Shown here: in pieces, positions 1 to 6,520 of the stretch | How the letters are laid out: the number at the start of each line of letters is the position of its first letter | How positions within the stretch are numbered: position 1 is the first letter of the stretch | DNA from: an uncultured Candidatus Melainabacteria bacterium | GTDB taxonomy: Bacteria > Cyanobacteriota > Vampirovibrionia > Gastranaerophilales > Gastranaerophilaceae | DNA: 17,878 nucleotides | Direction of reading: 5' to 3' | Assembly (NCBI GenBank): GCA_934754855.1 | Contig: CAKVJR010000026.1 | Location: 1-17,878, forward strand | The notes under the pieces: generated by a model | Databases searched by the model: none | What the model was told of the DNA's origin: nothing | The model's input: the letters and a program-made list of their open reading frames with translations, nothing else | Position numbers and translations under genes: made by a program

Positions 1-422
1 CCTTTTAAACTGTTATGAGCATATTCACGGCATTTTTGACGCAATTCCAAAGGAGTCAAAGCACTTCTGCCGCCTTCAATGTTTTTAACAACTTTATTTT
101 CAATCGGCAAACCGTGACCGTCATATCCGGGAACATAAGGTGCATAGTAACCTCTTTGAGATTTATATTTGATTAAAATATCTTTTAAAATTTTGTTTAA
201 AGCCGTACCGACGTGTATTTTTTCCGAACTCAAGTACGGAGGACCGTCGTGGAGAATAAAAGCATTAGTTTTATCTCTGTTTTCGACAGTTTTTTCGTAA
301 ATTTTTTCATCAGCCCACCACTTTTGAGTTTCAGGCTCTTTTTTTGTAGCATTTGCTCTCATTTCAAGCGTAGTTTGAGGCAAATTAAGCGTATTTTTGT
401 ATTCTTTTTTTTCTTCTGACAT
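1..422 (-). CDS. ileS: Isoleucyl-tRNA synthetase, N-terminal part (cut by window edge)
   Basis: This is the first ~140 residues of a class I aminoacyl-tRNA synthetase that charges tRNA-Ile in the cytoplasm; the rest lies beyond the left edge. Reading the minus strand from the ATG at 422 gives the IleRS landmarks in order: KWWADEKIYEK, the HDGPPY block, the HIGH-type signature IHVGTALNKILKD, and PGYDGHGLPIE. IleRS and not ValRS or LeuRS is chosen from the HDGPPY...ALNKILKD...HGLPIE combination. The HIGH motif reads HVGT, so its last histidine is a threonine, and the usual 'ANG' before it is replaced by LSSEK. A GGAA ribosome-binding site precedes the ATG, and a good sigma70-type promoter lies about 35 bases upstream. 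The KMSKS motif, editing domain and zinc site cannot be judged here. Confidence 0.93.
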   Translation of the reverse strand, partial: MSEEKKEYKNTLNLPQTTLEMRANATKKEPETQKWWADEKIYEKTVENRDKTNAFILHDGPPYLSSEKIHVGTALNKILKDILIKYKSQRGYYAPYVPGYDGHGLPIENKVVKNIEGGRSALTPLELRQKCREYAHNSLK

Positions 423-456
423 GATATTTCCACTCGTATTTGTATTTACTGAAATT

Positions 457-485
457 ATTTTATTACAAAAATACGTTTTGTTCAA
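457..485 (-). promoter_or_regulatory. Probable ileS promoter
   Basis: On the minus strand a TTGAAC -35 (480-485) and a TAAAAT -10 (457-462) are separated by exactly 17 bases. This gives a short leader before the ileS ATG. The gap is too short for a T-box leader and no T-box consensus is visible. Confidence 0.55.
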
Positions 486-516
486 AAATGGAAATAAAGA
501 TAATTTTTTAAAATAA

Positions 517-539
517 AACAAACTTTGTTCACAGAACAA
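517..539. promoter_or_regulatory. Two overlapping palindromes upstream of ileS
   Basis: AACAAA-C-TTTGTT (517-529) overlaps TTGTTC-ACA-GAACAA (525-539). They share the middle arm, giving three related half-sites in a row about 35 bases upstream of the ileS -35. This could be an operator; as RNA the two hairpins would exclude each other. No regulator can be named. Confidence 0.3.
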
Positions 540-544
540 CGCTA

Positions 545-563
545 TTTTAGTGATTAACTAAAA
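545..563. terminator. Weak AT-rich hairpin after the HTH gene
   Basis: TTTTAGT (545-551) and ACTAAAA (557-563) form a 7-bp inverted repeat with a 5-base loop just past the end of the HTH gene. There is no GC in the upper stem except one pair and no long T-tract, so it would be a weak terminator at best. Confidence 0.2.
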
Positions 564-576
564 CCGACTCAACTTT

Positions 577-798
577 CTAAGCATCATTCTTTTTTGAAAA
601 TTCAATTTTATATCCTAAAATATCAGCAATCAAAAGCATTTCATCATAAGTTAACCTTCCACGGGAAAGTTTATGAGATAAACCATCAGACGTGTATTTC
701 TTCCCTGTTGTTTCGCTCAATTTGACAACAAGTTCTTTTAATTTAACATCTTCAAGCATTAACAATAATTTTACTTGATTTTTAGAATTAATTTGCAT
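577..798 (-). CDS. Small helix-turn-helix DNA-binding protein (XRE-like)
   Basis: A 73-residue protein that is essentially a single helix-turn-helix domain. The pattern LKELVVKLSETTGKKY, then TSDGLSHKLSRGRLTYDEM, then LLIADILGYKIEF matches small Cro/XRE-like regulators: a first helix with a leucine repeat, a recognition helix containing SDGLSHKLSRG, and an ending that packs as LGYKIEF. It most likely binds DNA as a dimer. It is transcribed away from the small gene at 927, and the two promoters share a palindrome that is a natural autoregulatory operator. The ATG has no Shine-Dalgarno sequence. A perfect TATAAT ends six bases upstream, so the mRNA probably starts at the ATG itself. An internal Met at residue 14 also lacks a ribosome-binding site and would cut into the first helix. 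The target genes are unknown. Confidence 0.75.
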   Translation of the reverse strand: MQINSKNQVKLLLMLEDVKLKELVVKLSETTGKKYTSDGLSHKLSRGRLTYDEMLLIADILGYKIEFSKKNDA

Positions 799-804
799 GT
801 CTTA

Positions 805-833
805 ATTATAATTTTTTGACAATTTATTGACAA
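805..833 (-). promoter_or_regulatory. Promoter of the HTH gene, leaderless layout
   Basis: On the minus strand TTGTCA (828-833) and TATAAT (805-810) are 17 bases apart. The six bases 799-804 separate the -10 from the ATG, so the expected +1 falls on the A of the start codon. Confidence 0.6.
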
Positions 834-855
834 ATATGTCATTTATTTGTATATT
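827..855 (+). promoter_or_regulatory. Promoter of the small gene at 927
   Basis: A consensus TTGACA (827-832), a 17-base spacer and TATATT (850-855). Its -35 lies on the same base pairs as the -35 of the opposing HTH promoter, so the two promoters are likely to compete. Confidence 0.55.
828..841. promoter_or_regulatory. Candidate operator of the HTH regulator
   Basis: TGACA-AATA-TGTCA is a perfect dyad covering both divergent -35 elements. Additional half-sites lie nearby: TGACA at 817-821, TGTCA at 868-872, and a second dyad GTCA-tcctaa-TGAC at 869-882. Clustered half-sites suggest cooperative binding by the adjacent HTH protein. This is inferred from position and symmetry only. Confidence 0.45.
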
Positions 856-926
856 TATTGTTTTATTTGTCATCCTAATGACTTATTATTCAACATGTGA
901 TTTAAAATACTTAACAAAGAGGTAGT

Positions 927-1223
927 ATGAAAAACAAAGAAGAAGGTATATTTTTACAAGCCATTGAAATTTATACAAAAAATTTAGAGGAAAAAATTTA
1001 CTTAAAAAAAGAAAATATAAATCAAATTCTATACCAAAGCATAAAAAAAGCCTTTATACATTTTTCAAAAATGTATATTATAGTTGTTTCATTAATTTAC
1101 ATAACTAAAAACGAAAACACGGCACTGCACTACAGTAAAAAACTTGAAAAAATAGAAAAATTTTCAGTGAATATAATAAACCAATTTGAAAACATTACAA
1201 AAATAAATAAAATGTTTTTTTAA
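927..1223 (+). CDS. Small basic protein of unknown function
   Basis: 98 residues, unrecognised. It is very rich in Lys, Ile and Asn, with a hydrophobic stretch around residues 48-60 (KMYIIVVSLIYI) that could be a membrane segment or a buried helix. The flanking parts look helical and charged. Support for a real gene: an AAAGAGG ribosome-binding site four bases before the ATG, a consensus promoter upstream, and divergent pairing with a regulator whose candidate operator covers that promoter. The codon use is more A-rich than that of the dap genes, which fits an accessory gene or simply a lysine-rich protein. No toxin, antitoxin or phage family can be assigned. Confidence 0.5.
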   Translation: MKNKEEGIFLQAIEIYTKNLEEKIYLKKENINQILYQSIKKAFIHFSKMYIIVVSLIYITKNENTALHYSKKLEKIEKFSVNIINQFENITKINKMFF

Positions 1224-1247
1224 AAAAATTATTATGCGATAATTTTT
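1224..1247 (+). terminator. AT-only hairpin with T-run before dapB
   Basis: AAAAATTAT (1224-1232) and ATAATTTTT (1239-1247) form a perfect 9-bp stem around a 6-base loop directly after the small gene's stop codon. Stem stability is low because it is all A-T, so termination would be partial. Confidence 0.3.
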
Positions 1248-1273
1248 CAAAAAGTTATATAAAGGAAAAAATC

Positions 1274-2059
1274 ATGATAAAAGTTACAGTAGCAGGTGCT
1301 TTAGGAAAAATGGGAAAAGAAGTAGTAAAGGCTGTCACAAACGATTCTGATTGTGAACTTACTCAGGCTATCGACAAGTTTGAACTCGGAAATGACATCG
1401 GTCAAATCGTTTTCGGAAAAGAAAACGGCGTTCTCATTACAGATGAAATCAATATTAACGAAAAACCCGATGTAGTAGTCGATTTCACCCAACCGTCAAC
1501 AATTTTTGAAAACGCAAAAAAATATCTCAAAAACGGCATTGCTCCCGTAATAGGAACAACAGGTCTGAAGCCCGACCAAATTGAAGAACTTAAACAACTT
1601 TCGGAAGAAAACAACGTGGCATGCCTTATTGCACCGAACTTTTCGACAGGTGCAGTTTTGATGATGAAGTTTGCAAAAGAAGCGGCAAAATACTTTAACA
1701 ATGCCGAAATCATTGAACTTCACCACAACCAAAAGAAAGACGCACCCTCAGGTACTGCAATAAAAACGGCTGAACTTATGGCTGAGGAAAACGACTGTTT
1801 CACAACAGGCAATTGCGACGAAAAAGAAACTTTGACAGGTGCAAGAGGTGCAAATGCAAAATCTCAAATCCACATTCATTCGGTCAGAATGCCCGGTTAT
1901 TCCGCATCACAAGAAGTTATCTTAGGGGCAGCAGGTCAAGTTTTGACAATCAGACACGATACCTCTGACAGAGCATGCTACATGCCCGGAGTTTTGCTTG
2001 CCGTAAAACACGTATTCAACCAAAAGACCTTTGTTTACGGGCTTGACAACATAATGTAA
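1274..2059 (+). CDS. dapB: 4-hydroxy-tetrahydrodipicolinate reductase
   Basis: Reduces the dipicolinate intermediate made by DapA, using NAD(P)H, in the lysine/diaminopimelate pathway that also feeds peptidoglycan. The 261 residues match the usual family length. Visible motifs: dinucleotide-binding GALGKMG (8-14), VDFTQP (69-74), GTTG (94-97), APNFSTG (120-126) and the substrate/catalytic block ELHHNQKKDAPSGTA (148-162), where H150 and K154 correspond to the catalytic His and Lys of E. coli DapB. The C-terminal half keeps GARG and the HSVRMPG...HDTSDR pattern. A GGAAAAAATC ribosome-binding region sits before the ATG. It is the first gene of a dapB-asd-dapA cluster transcribed rightward. Confidence 0.97.
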   Translation: MIKVTVAGALGKMGKEVVKAVTNDSDCELTQAIDKFELGNDIGQIVFGKENGVLITDEININEKPDVVVDFTQPSTIFENAKKYLKNGIAPVIGTTGLKPDQIEELKQLSEENNVACLIAPNFSTGAVLMMKFAKEAAKYFNNAEIIELHHNQKKDAPSGTAIKTAELMAEENDCFTTGNCDEKETLTGARGANAKSQIHIHSVRMPGYSASQEVILGAAGQVLTIRHDTSDRACYMPGVLLAVKHVFNQKTFVYGLDNIM

Positions 2060-2084
2060 CATAATAACACTCTACCGCTTGACG

Positions 2085-2093
2085 TGGTAAAAT
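2085..2093 (+). promoter_or_regulatory. Possible extended -10 promoter before asd
   Basis: TGG followed by TAAAAT in the 61-base dapB-asd gap fits an extended -10, but no convincing -35 is present. It could give asd and dapA some transcription independent of dapB. Confidence 0.25.
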
Positions 2094-2120
2094 AAATCAA
2101 AAAGACAAAAGAGGAAGATT

Positions 2121-3137
2121 ATGAAAAAACCTAACTTAGCAGTTCTCGGAGCAACAGGTGTTGTAGGAAGAGAAATTTTATCAATATTGGTTGAAAATGA
2201 CGTTCCGTTTGAAAATATCAAATTTCTTGCAAGTTCAAAAAGTGCAGGCAAAAAGATAGAATTCAAGGGAAAAGAATATACAATTGAAGAAGCAACTCCC
2301 GATTCATTTGAAGGAGTTAACATTGTACTCGCATCAGCAGGCGGCTCAACGAGTTTGGCACTTGCAAAAGAAGCAGTAAAACGTGGTTGTGTTTACATCG
2401 ACAACTCAAGTGCTTTCCGTATGGAAAAGGACGTTCCGCTTGTAATTGCAGGCGTTAACCACGATGATTTGAAAAAACATCACGGTATCGTTGCAAACCC
2501 GAACTGCTCAACTTCACAATTGATGCTTGTTTTGAAACCTTTGCACGACTATGCAAAAATCAAAAGACTTATCGTCAGCACATACCAAGCCGTCAGCGGT
2601 GCAGGACTTGCAGCAATTAACGAACTTCGTGAAAGCACGGAAGCAAGCCTTAAAGGTGAAAAATTTGAAAACAAAAAATTTGTTAAAGACATCGCTTTCA
2701 ACGTAATTCCGCAAATCGATGTATTCTGCGACAACGGTTACACAAAAGAAGAAATGAAAGTCGTTAACGAAACGAAAAAAATTCTTCACCTCGACGAAGA
2801 AACTCCGATTACCTGCACAGCTGTAAGAGTTCCCGTTTTCAACAGCCACTCGGAAGCAGTTACAATCGAATTTGAAAAAGAAATGACTCCCGAAAGAGCA
2901 AGAGAACTTCTCGAAAATGCTTGGGGCGTCGAAGTTATGGACGATATCGACAATATGGTATTCCCGACTCCGAAAGATACGGCAGGCAAAAACCCTGTTT
3001 ACGTCGGAAGAATCAGAAAAGACCTCGCTTTCGACAACGGTATTTCACTTTGGTGTGTTGCCGATAACCTCAGAATCGGTGCGGCTTTGAACACGGTCAG
3101 AATTGCCGAAAAAGTCATTGAAATGGAATTATTCTAA
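2121..3137 (+). CDS. asd: Aspartate-semialdehyde dehydrogenase
   Basis: Converts aspartyl-4-phosphate to aspartate semialdehyde with NADPH, the branch point to lysine/DAP, threonine and methionine. The 338 residues fit the bacterial family. Motifs: N-terminal GATGVVG (10-16), NSSAFR (95-100), the active-site NPNCST with nucleophile C129, STYQAVSGAG with Q156, RVPV (236-239) and NSHSE with the catalytic-type H243. The C-terminal segment carries the conserved LWCVADNLRIGAALN dimer/active-site block. The start is set by an AGAGGAAG ribosome-binding site. The next gene, dapA, begins 14 bases after the stop and has its own AAGGAG, so the two are surely co-transcribed. Its product is one of the two substrates of DapA. 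Confidence 0.97.
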   Translation: MKKPNLAVLGATGVVGREILSILVENDVPFENIKFLASSKSAGKKIEFKGKEYTIEEATPDSFEGVNIVLASAGGSTSLALAKEAVKRGCVYIDNSSAFRMEKDVPLVIAGVNHDDLKKHHGIVANPNCSTSQLMLVLKPLHDYAKIKRLIVSTYQAVSGAGLAAINELRESTEASLKGEKFENKKFVKDIAFNVIPQIDVFCDNGYTKEEMKVVNETKKILHLDEETPITCTAVRVPVFNSHSEAVTIEFEKEMTPERARELLENAWGVEVMDDIDNMVFPTPKDTAGKNPVYVGRIRKDLAFDNGISLWCVADNLRIGAALNTVRIAEKVIEMELF

Positions 3138-3151
3138 AAAGGAGAATAAAA

Positions 3152-4036
3152 ATGAGATATAATGCCGGAGAAGTAATAACTGCAATGATTACGCCGTTTG
3201 ATGAAAATTTGAAAGTCGATTATGCGGCTCTTGAAAAATTGGTTAACCACCTCATCGAAACAGGTAGCGATGCAATCCTCGTTGCAGGAACAACAGGCGA
3301 ATGCCCGACTTTGACTCACGAAGAAGAATGGGACGTTTTAAGATTTGTTCTCAAAACCGTCAACAACAGAGTTAAAGTTATTATGGGTACAGGCTCAAAT
3401 TGCACCGAAACTGCAATTATGACAGCGAAAAAAGCCGAAGAATTAGGTGCAGACGCAATTTTGACAGTTGTTCCTTATTACAACAAACCCAATCAAAGAG
3501 GAATGAGTGCCCACTTCGGAGCAGTTGCAGAATCCGTGAAACTTCCAATTATTCTCTACAATATCCCCGGAAGAACAGGCGTAAATATGCAGCCTGCAAC
3601 AATTGTGGAACTTGCAAACAAATACAAAAACATTGTTGCTGTAAAACAAAGCAACGGCGATTTGGACTTAATCAGCGATATGAAAAAACTCTGTCCGTCT
3701 GATTTTGCAATCTATTCGGGCGATGACAGTCTTACACTCCCAATGATGTCATTGGGTGCAACAGGCGTTATCAGTGTCGCTTCGCACGTTATCGGCAAAG
3801 AAATTAAAGAAATGATTGCTCTTTTCAAAAACGGCGAAGTCCAAAAGGCACTTGAAAAACATCTTGAAAACTATGATTTCTTCAAGAAAATCTTTATGTG
3901 TCCGAACCCGATTCCGATAAAAGAAGCCCTTTCAAAAATGGGAATTATTAAAAATTATCTCAGATTACCTCTCGTTAATATGACAGAGGCAGAAAAGGCT
4001 GATTTTTACGCAGTTGCGAACAAATATATCAAATAG
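3152..4036 (+). CDS. dapA: 4-hydroxy-tetrahydrodipicolinate synthase
   Basis: Condenses pyruvate with aspartate semialdehyde, the first committed step to lysine and DAP. It is a TIM-barrel Schiff-base aldolase of 294 residues, the normal size. Conserved residues visible: GTTGE (46-50) with T47/T48, the tyrosine pair at Y109/Y110, YNIPGRTG (136-143) with Y136 and R141, and the Schiff-base lysine K165 in AVKQSNGD. The later YSGDD block is also present. It follows asd with a strong AAAAGGAG ribosome-binding site and is followed by a rho-independent terminator, closing the dap cluster. NanA and KDG-aldolase relatives are less likely given the asd-dapB context. Confidence 0.96.
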   Translation: MRYNAGEVITAMITPFDENLKVDYAALEKLVNHLIETGSDAILVAGTTGECPTLTHEEEWDVLRFVLKTVNNRVKVIMGTGSNCTETAIMTAKKAEELGADAILTVVPYYNKPNQRGMSAHFGAVAESVKLPIILYNIPGRTGVNMQPATIVELANKYKNIVAVKQSNGDLDLISDMKKLCPSDFAIYSGDDSLTLPMMSLGATGVISVASHVIGKEIKEMIALFKNGEVQKALEKHLENYDFFKKIFMCPNPIPIKEALSKMGIIKNYLRLPLVNMTEAEKADFYAVANKYIK

Positions 4037-4059
4037 AATTTTTCACATTTCAAAACTTT

Positions 4060-4088
4060 AAAAGGGTGCTTTAACAGCACCTTTTTTG
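4060..4088 (+). terminator. Intrinsic terminator after dapA
   Basis: The stem GGTGCT / AGCACC with a 5-base loop (TTAAC) is extended by A-T pairs and followed by a run of six T. It is a textbook rho-independent terminator that ends the dap operon. Confidence 0.88.
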
Positions 4089-4114
4089 TTGAAATAAAAG
4101 AAGAATTAAGGCGA

Positions 4115-4136
4115 GCATGAATGTTCGTGCTAAAAT
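4115..4136 (+). promoter_or_regulatory. Extended -10 promoter and dyad before the permease
   Basis: TGC-TAAAAT (4128-4136) is an extended -10 with no recognisable -35. The imperfect dyad GCATGAATGTTCGTGC (4115-4130) abuts it and could be an activator or repressor site. The six bases after the -10 lead straight to the ATG at 4143, so the transcript is probably leaderless. Confidence 0.4.
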
Positions 4137-4142
4137 TGGTTT

Positions 4143-5534
4143 ATGTCGAACAATCTCAAACGTACATTAAATTTAAAAGACGCCATTTCAATCGTTGCTG
4201 GTTCAATGATTGGAAGCGGGATTTTTATTGTTTCGGCAGAAATTTCACGGCAAACAAACTCTGTAATATTATTGCTGCTATGTTGGATTTTGGCAGGAAT
4301 AACAACACTTTGCGGGGCATTATGCTACGGAGAACTTTCCTCGACAATACCTGACGAGGGCGGACAATACGTTTTTTTGAAAAAAATTTATAACGAAAAA
4401 TTAGCCTTTATTTACGGCTGGACGTTGTTTACGGTCATTCAAACGGGAACGCTTGCGGCTGTCAACATTGCTTTTGCAAAATTTATCGGATTAATTTTCC
4501 CCGTAATTTCAGAAAGCACAACCGTTTTGAGCATCGGAGATTATCATTTGTCCCTGCAAAGAATTTTTGCGGCAGCGACCGTAATAATTTTGACCTACAT
4601 CAACTCTCGAGGGGTGAAACAGGGAATGTTTACTCAACATTTGTTCACTCTGACCAAAGTTTTTTCGATGTTATTAATCATAGGATTGGGCTTGTTTGTG
4701 GGCTTTAATTTCGACTGTTTGAGGGCAAATCTTTCGCTTGCAAACAATGTAATCCCGCACGGTTTTGAATTTTTCAAAGTTTTATCGGTTGCGATTGTCG
4801 GCTCAATGTTTGCCTCAATCACTTGGAATAACGTGACTTTCATCGCATCAGAAATCAAAAAACCGCAAAGAAATATTCCGCTTGCATTATTATTCGGCTC
4901 AATCGCAGTAATAGCGTTATATTTCGGGATAAATATGATTTATATCGGCACAATGCCGCTCGAAACAATCCAAAACTCCCATCAGGACATCGTTGCAGCC
5001 GAATTAATCAATACGATTTACGGACACGGCGGAATGGTGTTTATTGCGATAATCATTGCCATTTCGGCATTCGGTTGCTCAAACGGAATGATTATGACAG
5101 GCTCAAGAGTTTATTATAAAATGGCAAAGGATAAATTATTTTTTCGCTCTCTTGCCAAAATCAACCGCAAAACAAGAGTTCCCGAAAACTCCTTGTGGCT
5201 CCAATGTTTTTGGATTTGCGTGCTGATAACGTGGGGGTCATATTCCCAACTTTTGGATTATGTAATTTACTCATCACTGCTTTTTTATGCAATAACAATT
5301 TTCGGAATTTTCAAAATGAGAAAATTTTACCCCAAAAAGCGAGGTGTTGCAAAGGTTCCGAGCATTATCATCTGTATTTTTATGATAATGGCAACATTCA
5401 TCATAACAGGTTTGACATTCTACAAACCGCAATACACGCTTCCCGGACTGATTATAACGCTTGCGGGTATTCCTATTTACAATTTTCGTGACAAACTTCG
5501 TCGAAAAAAGTCTTGTCCAACAAATGAAAATTAA
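4143..5534 (+). CDS. APC-family amino acid permease
   Basis: A 463-residue inner-membrane transporter of the amino acid-polyamine-organocation family with about 12 predicted membrane helices. The first helix carries the family hallmark GSMIGSGIF (residues ~21-29), whose backbone binds the amino/carboxyl groups of the substrate in this fold. The charged loop after helix 2 contains CYGELSSTIPDEGGQYVFLKK, typical of LAT-like exchangers (YfnA/SteT-type). The NSRGVKQG loop and the ASEIKKPQRNIP loop are further family signatures. The substrate cannot be read from the sequence; serine/threonine or neutral amino acids are common in relatives. No Shine-Dalgarno precedes the ATG, which matches the leaderless promoter layout. 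The basic tail KLRRKK should be cytoplasmic. Confidence 0.9.
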   Translation: MSNNLKRTLNLKDAISIVAGSMIGSGIFIVSAEISRQTNSVILLLLCWILAGITTLCGALCYGELSSTIPDEGGQYVFLKKIYNEKLAFIYGWTLFTVIQTGTLAAVNIAFAKFIGLIFPVISESTTVLSIGDYHLSLQRIFAAATVIILTYINSRGVKQGMFTQHLFTLTKVFSMLLIIGLGLFVGFNFDCLRANLSLANNVIPHGFEFFKVLSVAIVGSMFASITWNNVTFIASEIKKPQRNIPLALLFGSIAVIALYFGINMIYIGTMPLETIQNSHQDIVAAELINTIYGHGGMVFIAIIIAISAFGCSNGMIMTGSRVYYKMAKDKLFFRSLAKINRKTRVPENSLWLQCFWICVLITWGSYSQLLDYVIYSSLLFYAITIFGIFKMRKFYPKKRGVAKVPSIIICIFMIMATFIITGLTFYKPQYTLPGLIITLAGIPIYNFRDKLRRKKSCPTNEN

Positions 5535-5543
5535 TGATATAAT
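5513..5543 (+). promoter_or_regulatory. Possible promoter of the radical SAM gene
   Basis: TGA-TATAAT (-10 at 5538-5543, extended by TG) overlaps the very end of the permease region. TTGTCC (5513-5518) is a possible -35 with a long 19-base spacer. The -10 is good and the -35 is doubtful. Confidence 0.38.
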
Positions 5544-5560
5544 CAAGAAAAGGACAGGTC

Positions 5561-6511
5561 ATGACGAAATTTTACAAATGTGATTATATGGATAGCGGTA
5601 TAAATTTTGAACGTCGAAAAGTGCTTGCTTGCTGCAAATCAGCACATTCAGGCGGAGGGAAACCCGTACTTGCCGAAAGTTATGACGATATAGATTGGGA
5701 AAAAATCAAAGAACGCCGAGAAATATGGAGAAAGCAAATAGCGGAAGAAAATCCGCCCGAATTTTGCAAAGGCTGCCCGTCTATTCAAGAAACCGACCAA
5801 CCGCTTGACGATGATTCAATTTATTTTATTGACGTAAATTCTTTCATCAACTGCAATAGCCGTTGTATGTATTGTGATTGTTGGGAAGATACAACATTCA
5901 AAGAACATTCGCTTTTGCCGTATTTCAAAGACCTCTTTGATAAAAAACTTTTAAAAAATTCCAATTACGGATACATAATGTTTGCAGGCGGAGAACCTGC
6001 ACTGATGCGTGATTTTGAAGAAATCATCGAACTTTGTATCGAAAACGGAATGCAAAGATACATTGTAAATTCAAACGGAATAAAATTTTCAAAAGGAATT
6101 GAAAGACTTTTAAAAGAAACAGAGGCAAATGTTTTCGTATCGCTCGACAGCGGTTGCGAAGAAACATTTAACAAAGTCAAAAATGTTCCTTGTTTTGACA
6201 AGGTTGTTGAAAATTTAAAACGGTATGCAAACGCACAACAAGAGGGCAAAAGTTGTCTTTGGTCAAAATTTATCATAATTCCTGACTATAATGATAGCGA
6301 AGAAGAAATTTTAAAATGGTATGATTTATCGTTATCACTTGGGATAAAAGCGGTTGTACTTGACGTTGAACGTGAATGGTTCAAGAAAAATAATCGAGAA
6401 ATTAATCCGAAAATAGAAAATTTGATTAATATAATTAAAAATCGTTGCGAAGAAGACGGCATAAAATTGGACTGGTACGAATCCTTGAAATGCCTGTACG
6501 GAATACATTAG
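5561..6511 (+). CDS. Radical SAM protein with N-terminal SPASM-like cysteines
   Basis: A 316-residue radical S-adenosylmethionine enzyme. The 4Fe-4S site is CNSRCMYC (C98, C102, C105) and the SAM-binding GGEP motif follows at 143-146; VNSNG and VSLDSG are the expected later barrel strands. About 95 residues precede the barrel. They carry C7, an FERRKVLACC pair (C24/C25) and FCKGC (C69/C72). That order resembles the C...G...CC...CxxC pattern usually found C-terminal to the barrel in SPASM/twitch enzymes, so an auxiliary cluster may sit at the N-terminus here. The C-terminus has no cysteine cluster, only a single C near the end (KCLYGIH). No peptide substrate gene is seen nearby and the function is unknown. 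An AAAAGGACAGG ribosome-binding site supports the start. comM follows nine bases after the stop. Confidence 0.82.
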   Translation: MTKFYKCDYMDSGINFERRKVLACCKSAHSGGGKPVLAESYDDIDWEKIKERREIWRKQIAEENPPEFCKGCPSIQETDQPLDDDSIYFIDVNSFINCNSRCMYCDCWEDTTFKEHSLLPYFKDLFDKKLLKNSNYGYIMFAGGEPALMRDFEEIIELCIENGMQRYIVNSNGIKFSKGIERLLKETEANVFVSLDSGCEETFNKVKNVPCFDKVVENLKRYANAQQEGKSCLWSKFIIIPDYNDSEEEILKWYDLSLSLGIKAVVLDVEREWFKKNNREINPKIENLINIIKNRCEEDGIKLDWYESLKCLYGIH

Positions 6512-6520
6512 AGGTCTATT

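Noticed and set aside
423..576. T-box riboswitch for ileS
   Set aside because: The gap is only ~150 bases, no T-box consensus or specifier stem is visible, and a promoter lies close to the start codon.
4121..4354. Open frame of 77 codons overlapping the start of the permease
   Set aside because: It is in a different frame from the clear permease, has no ribosome-binding site, and its sequence is not protein-like.
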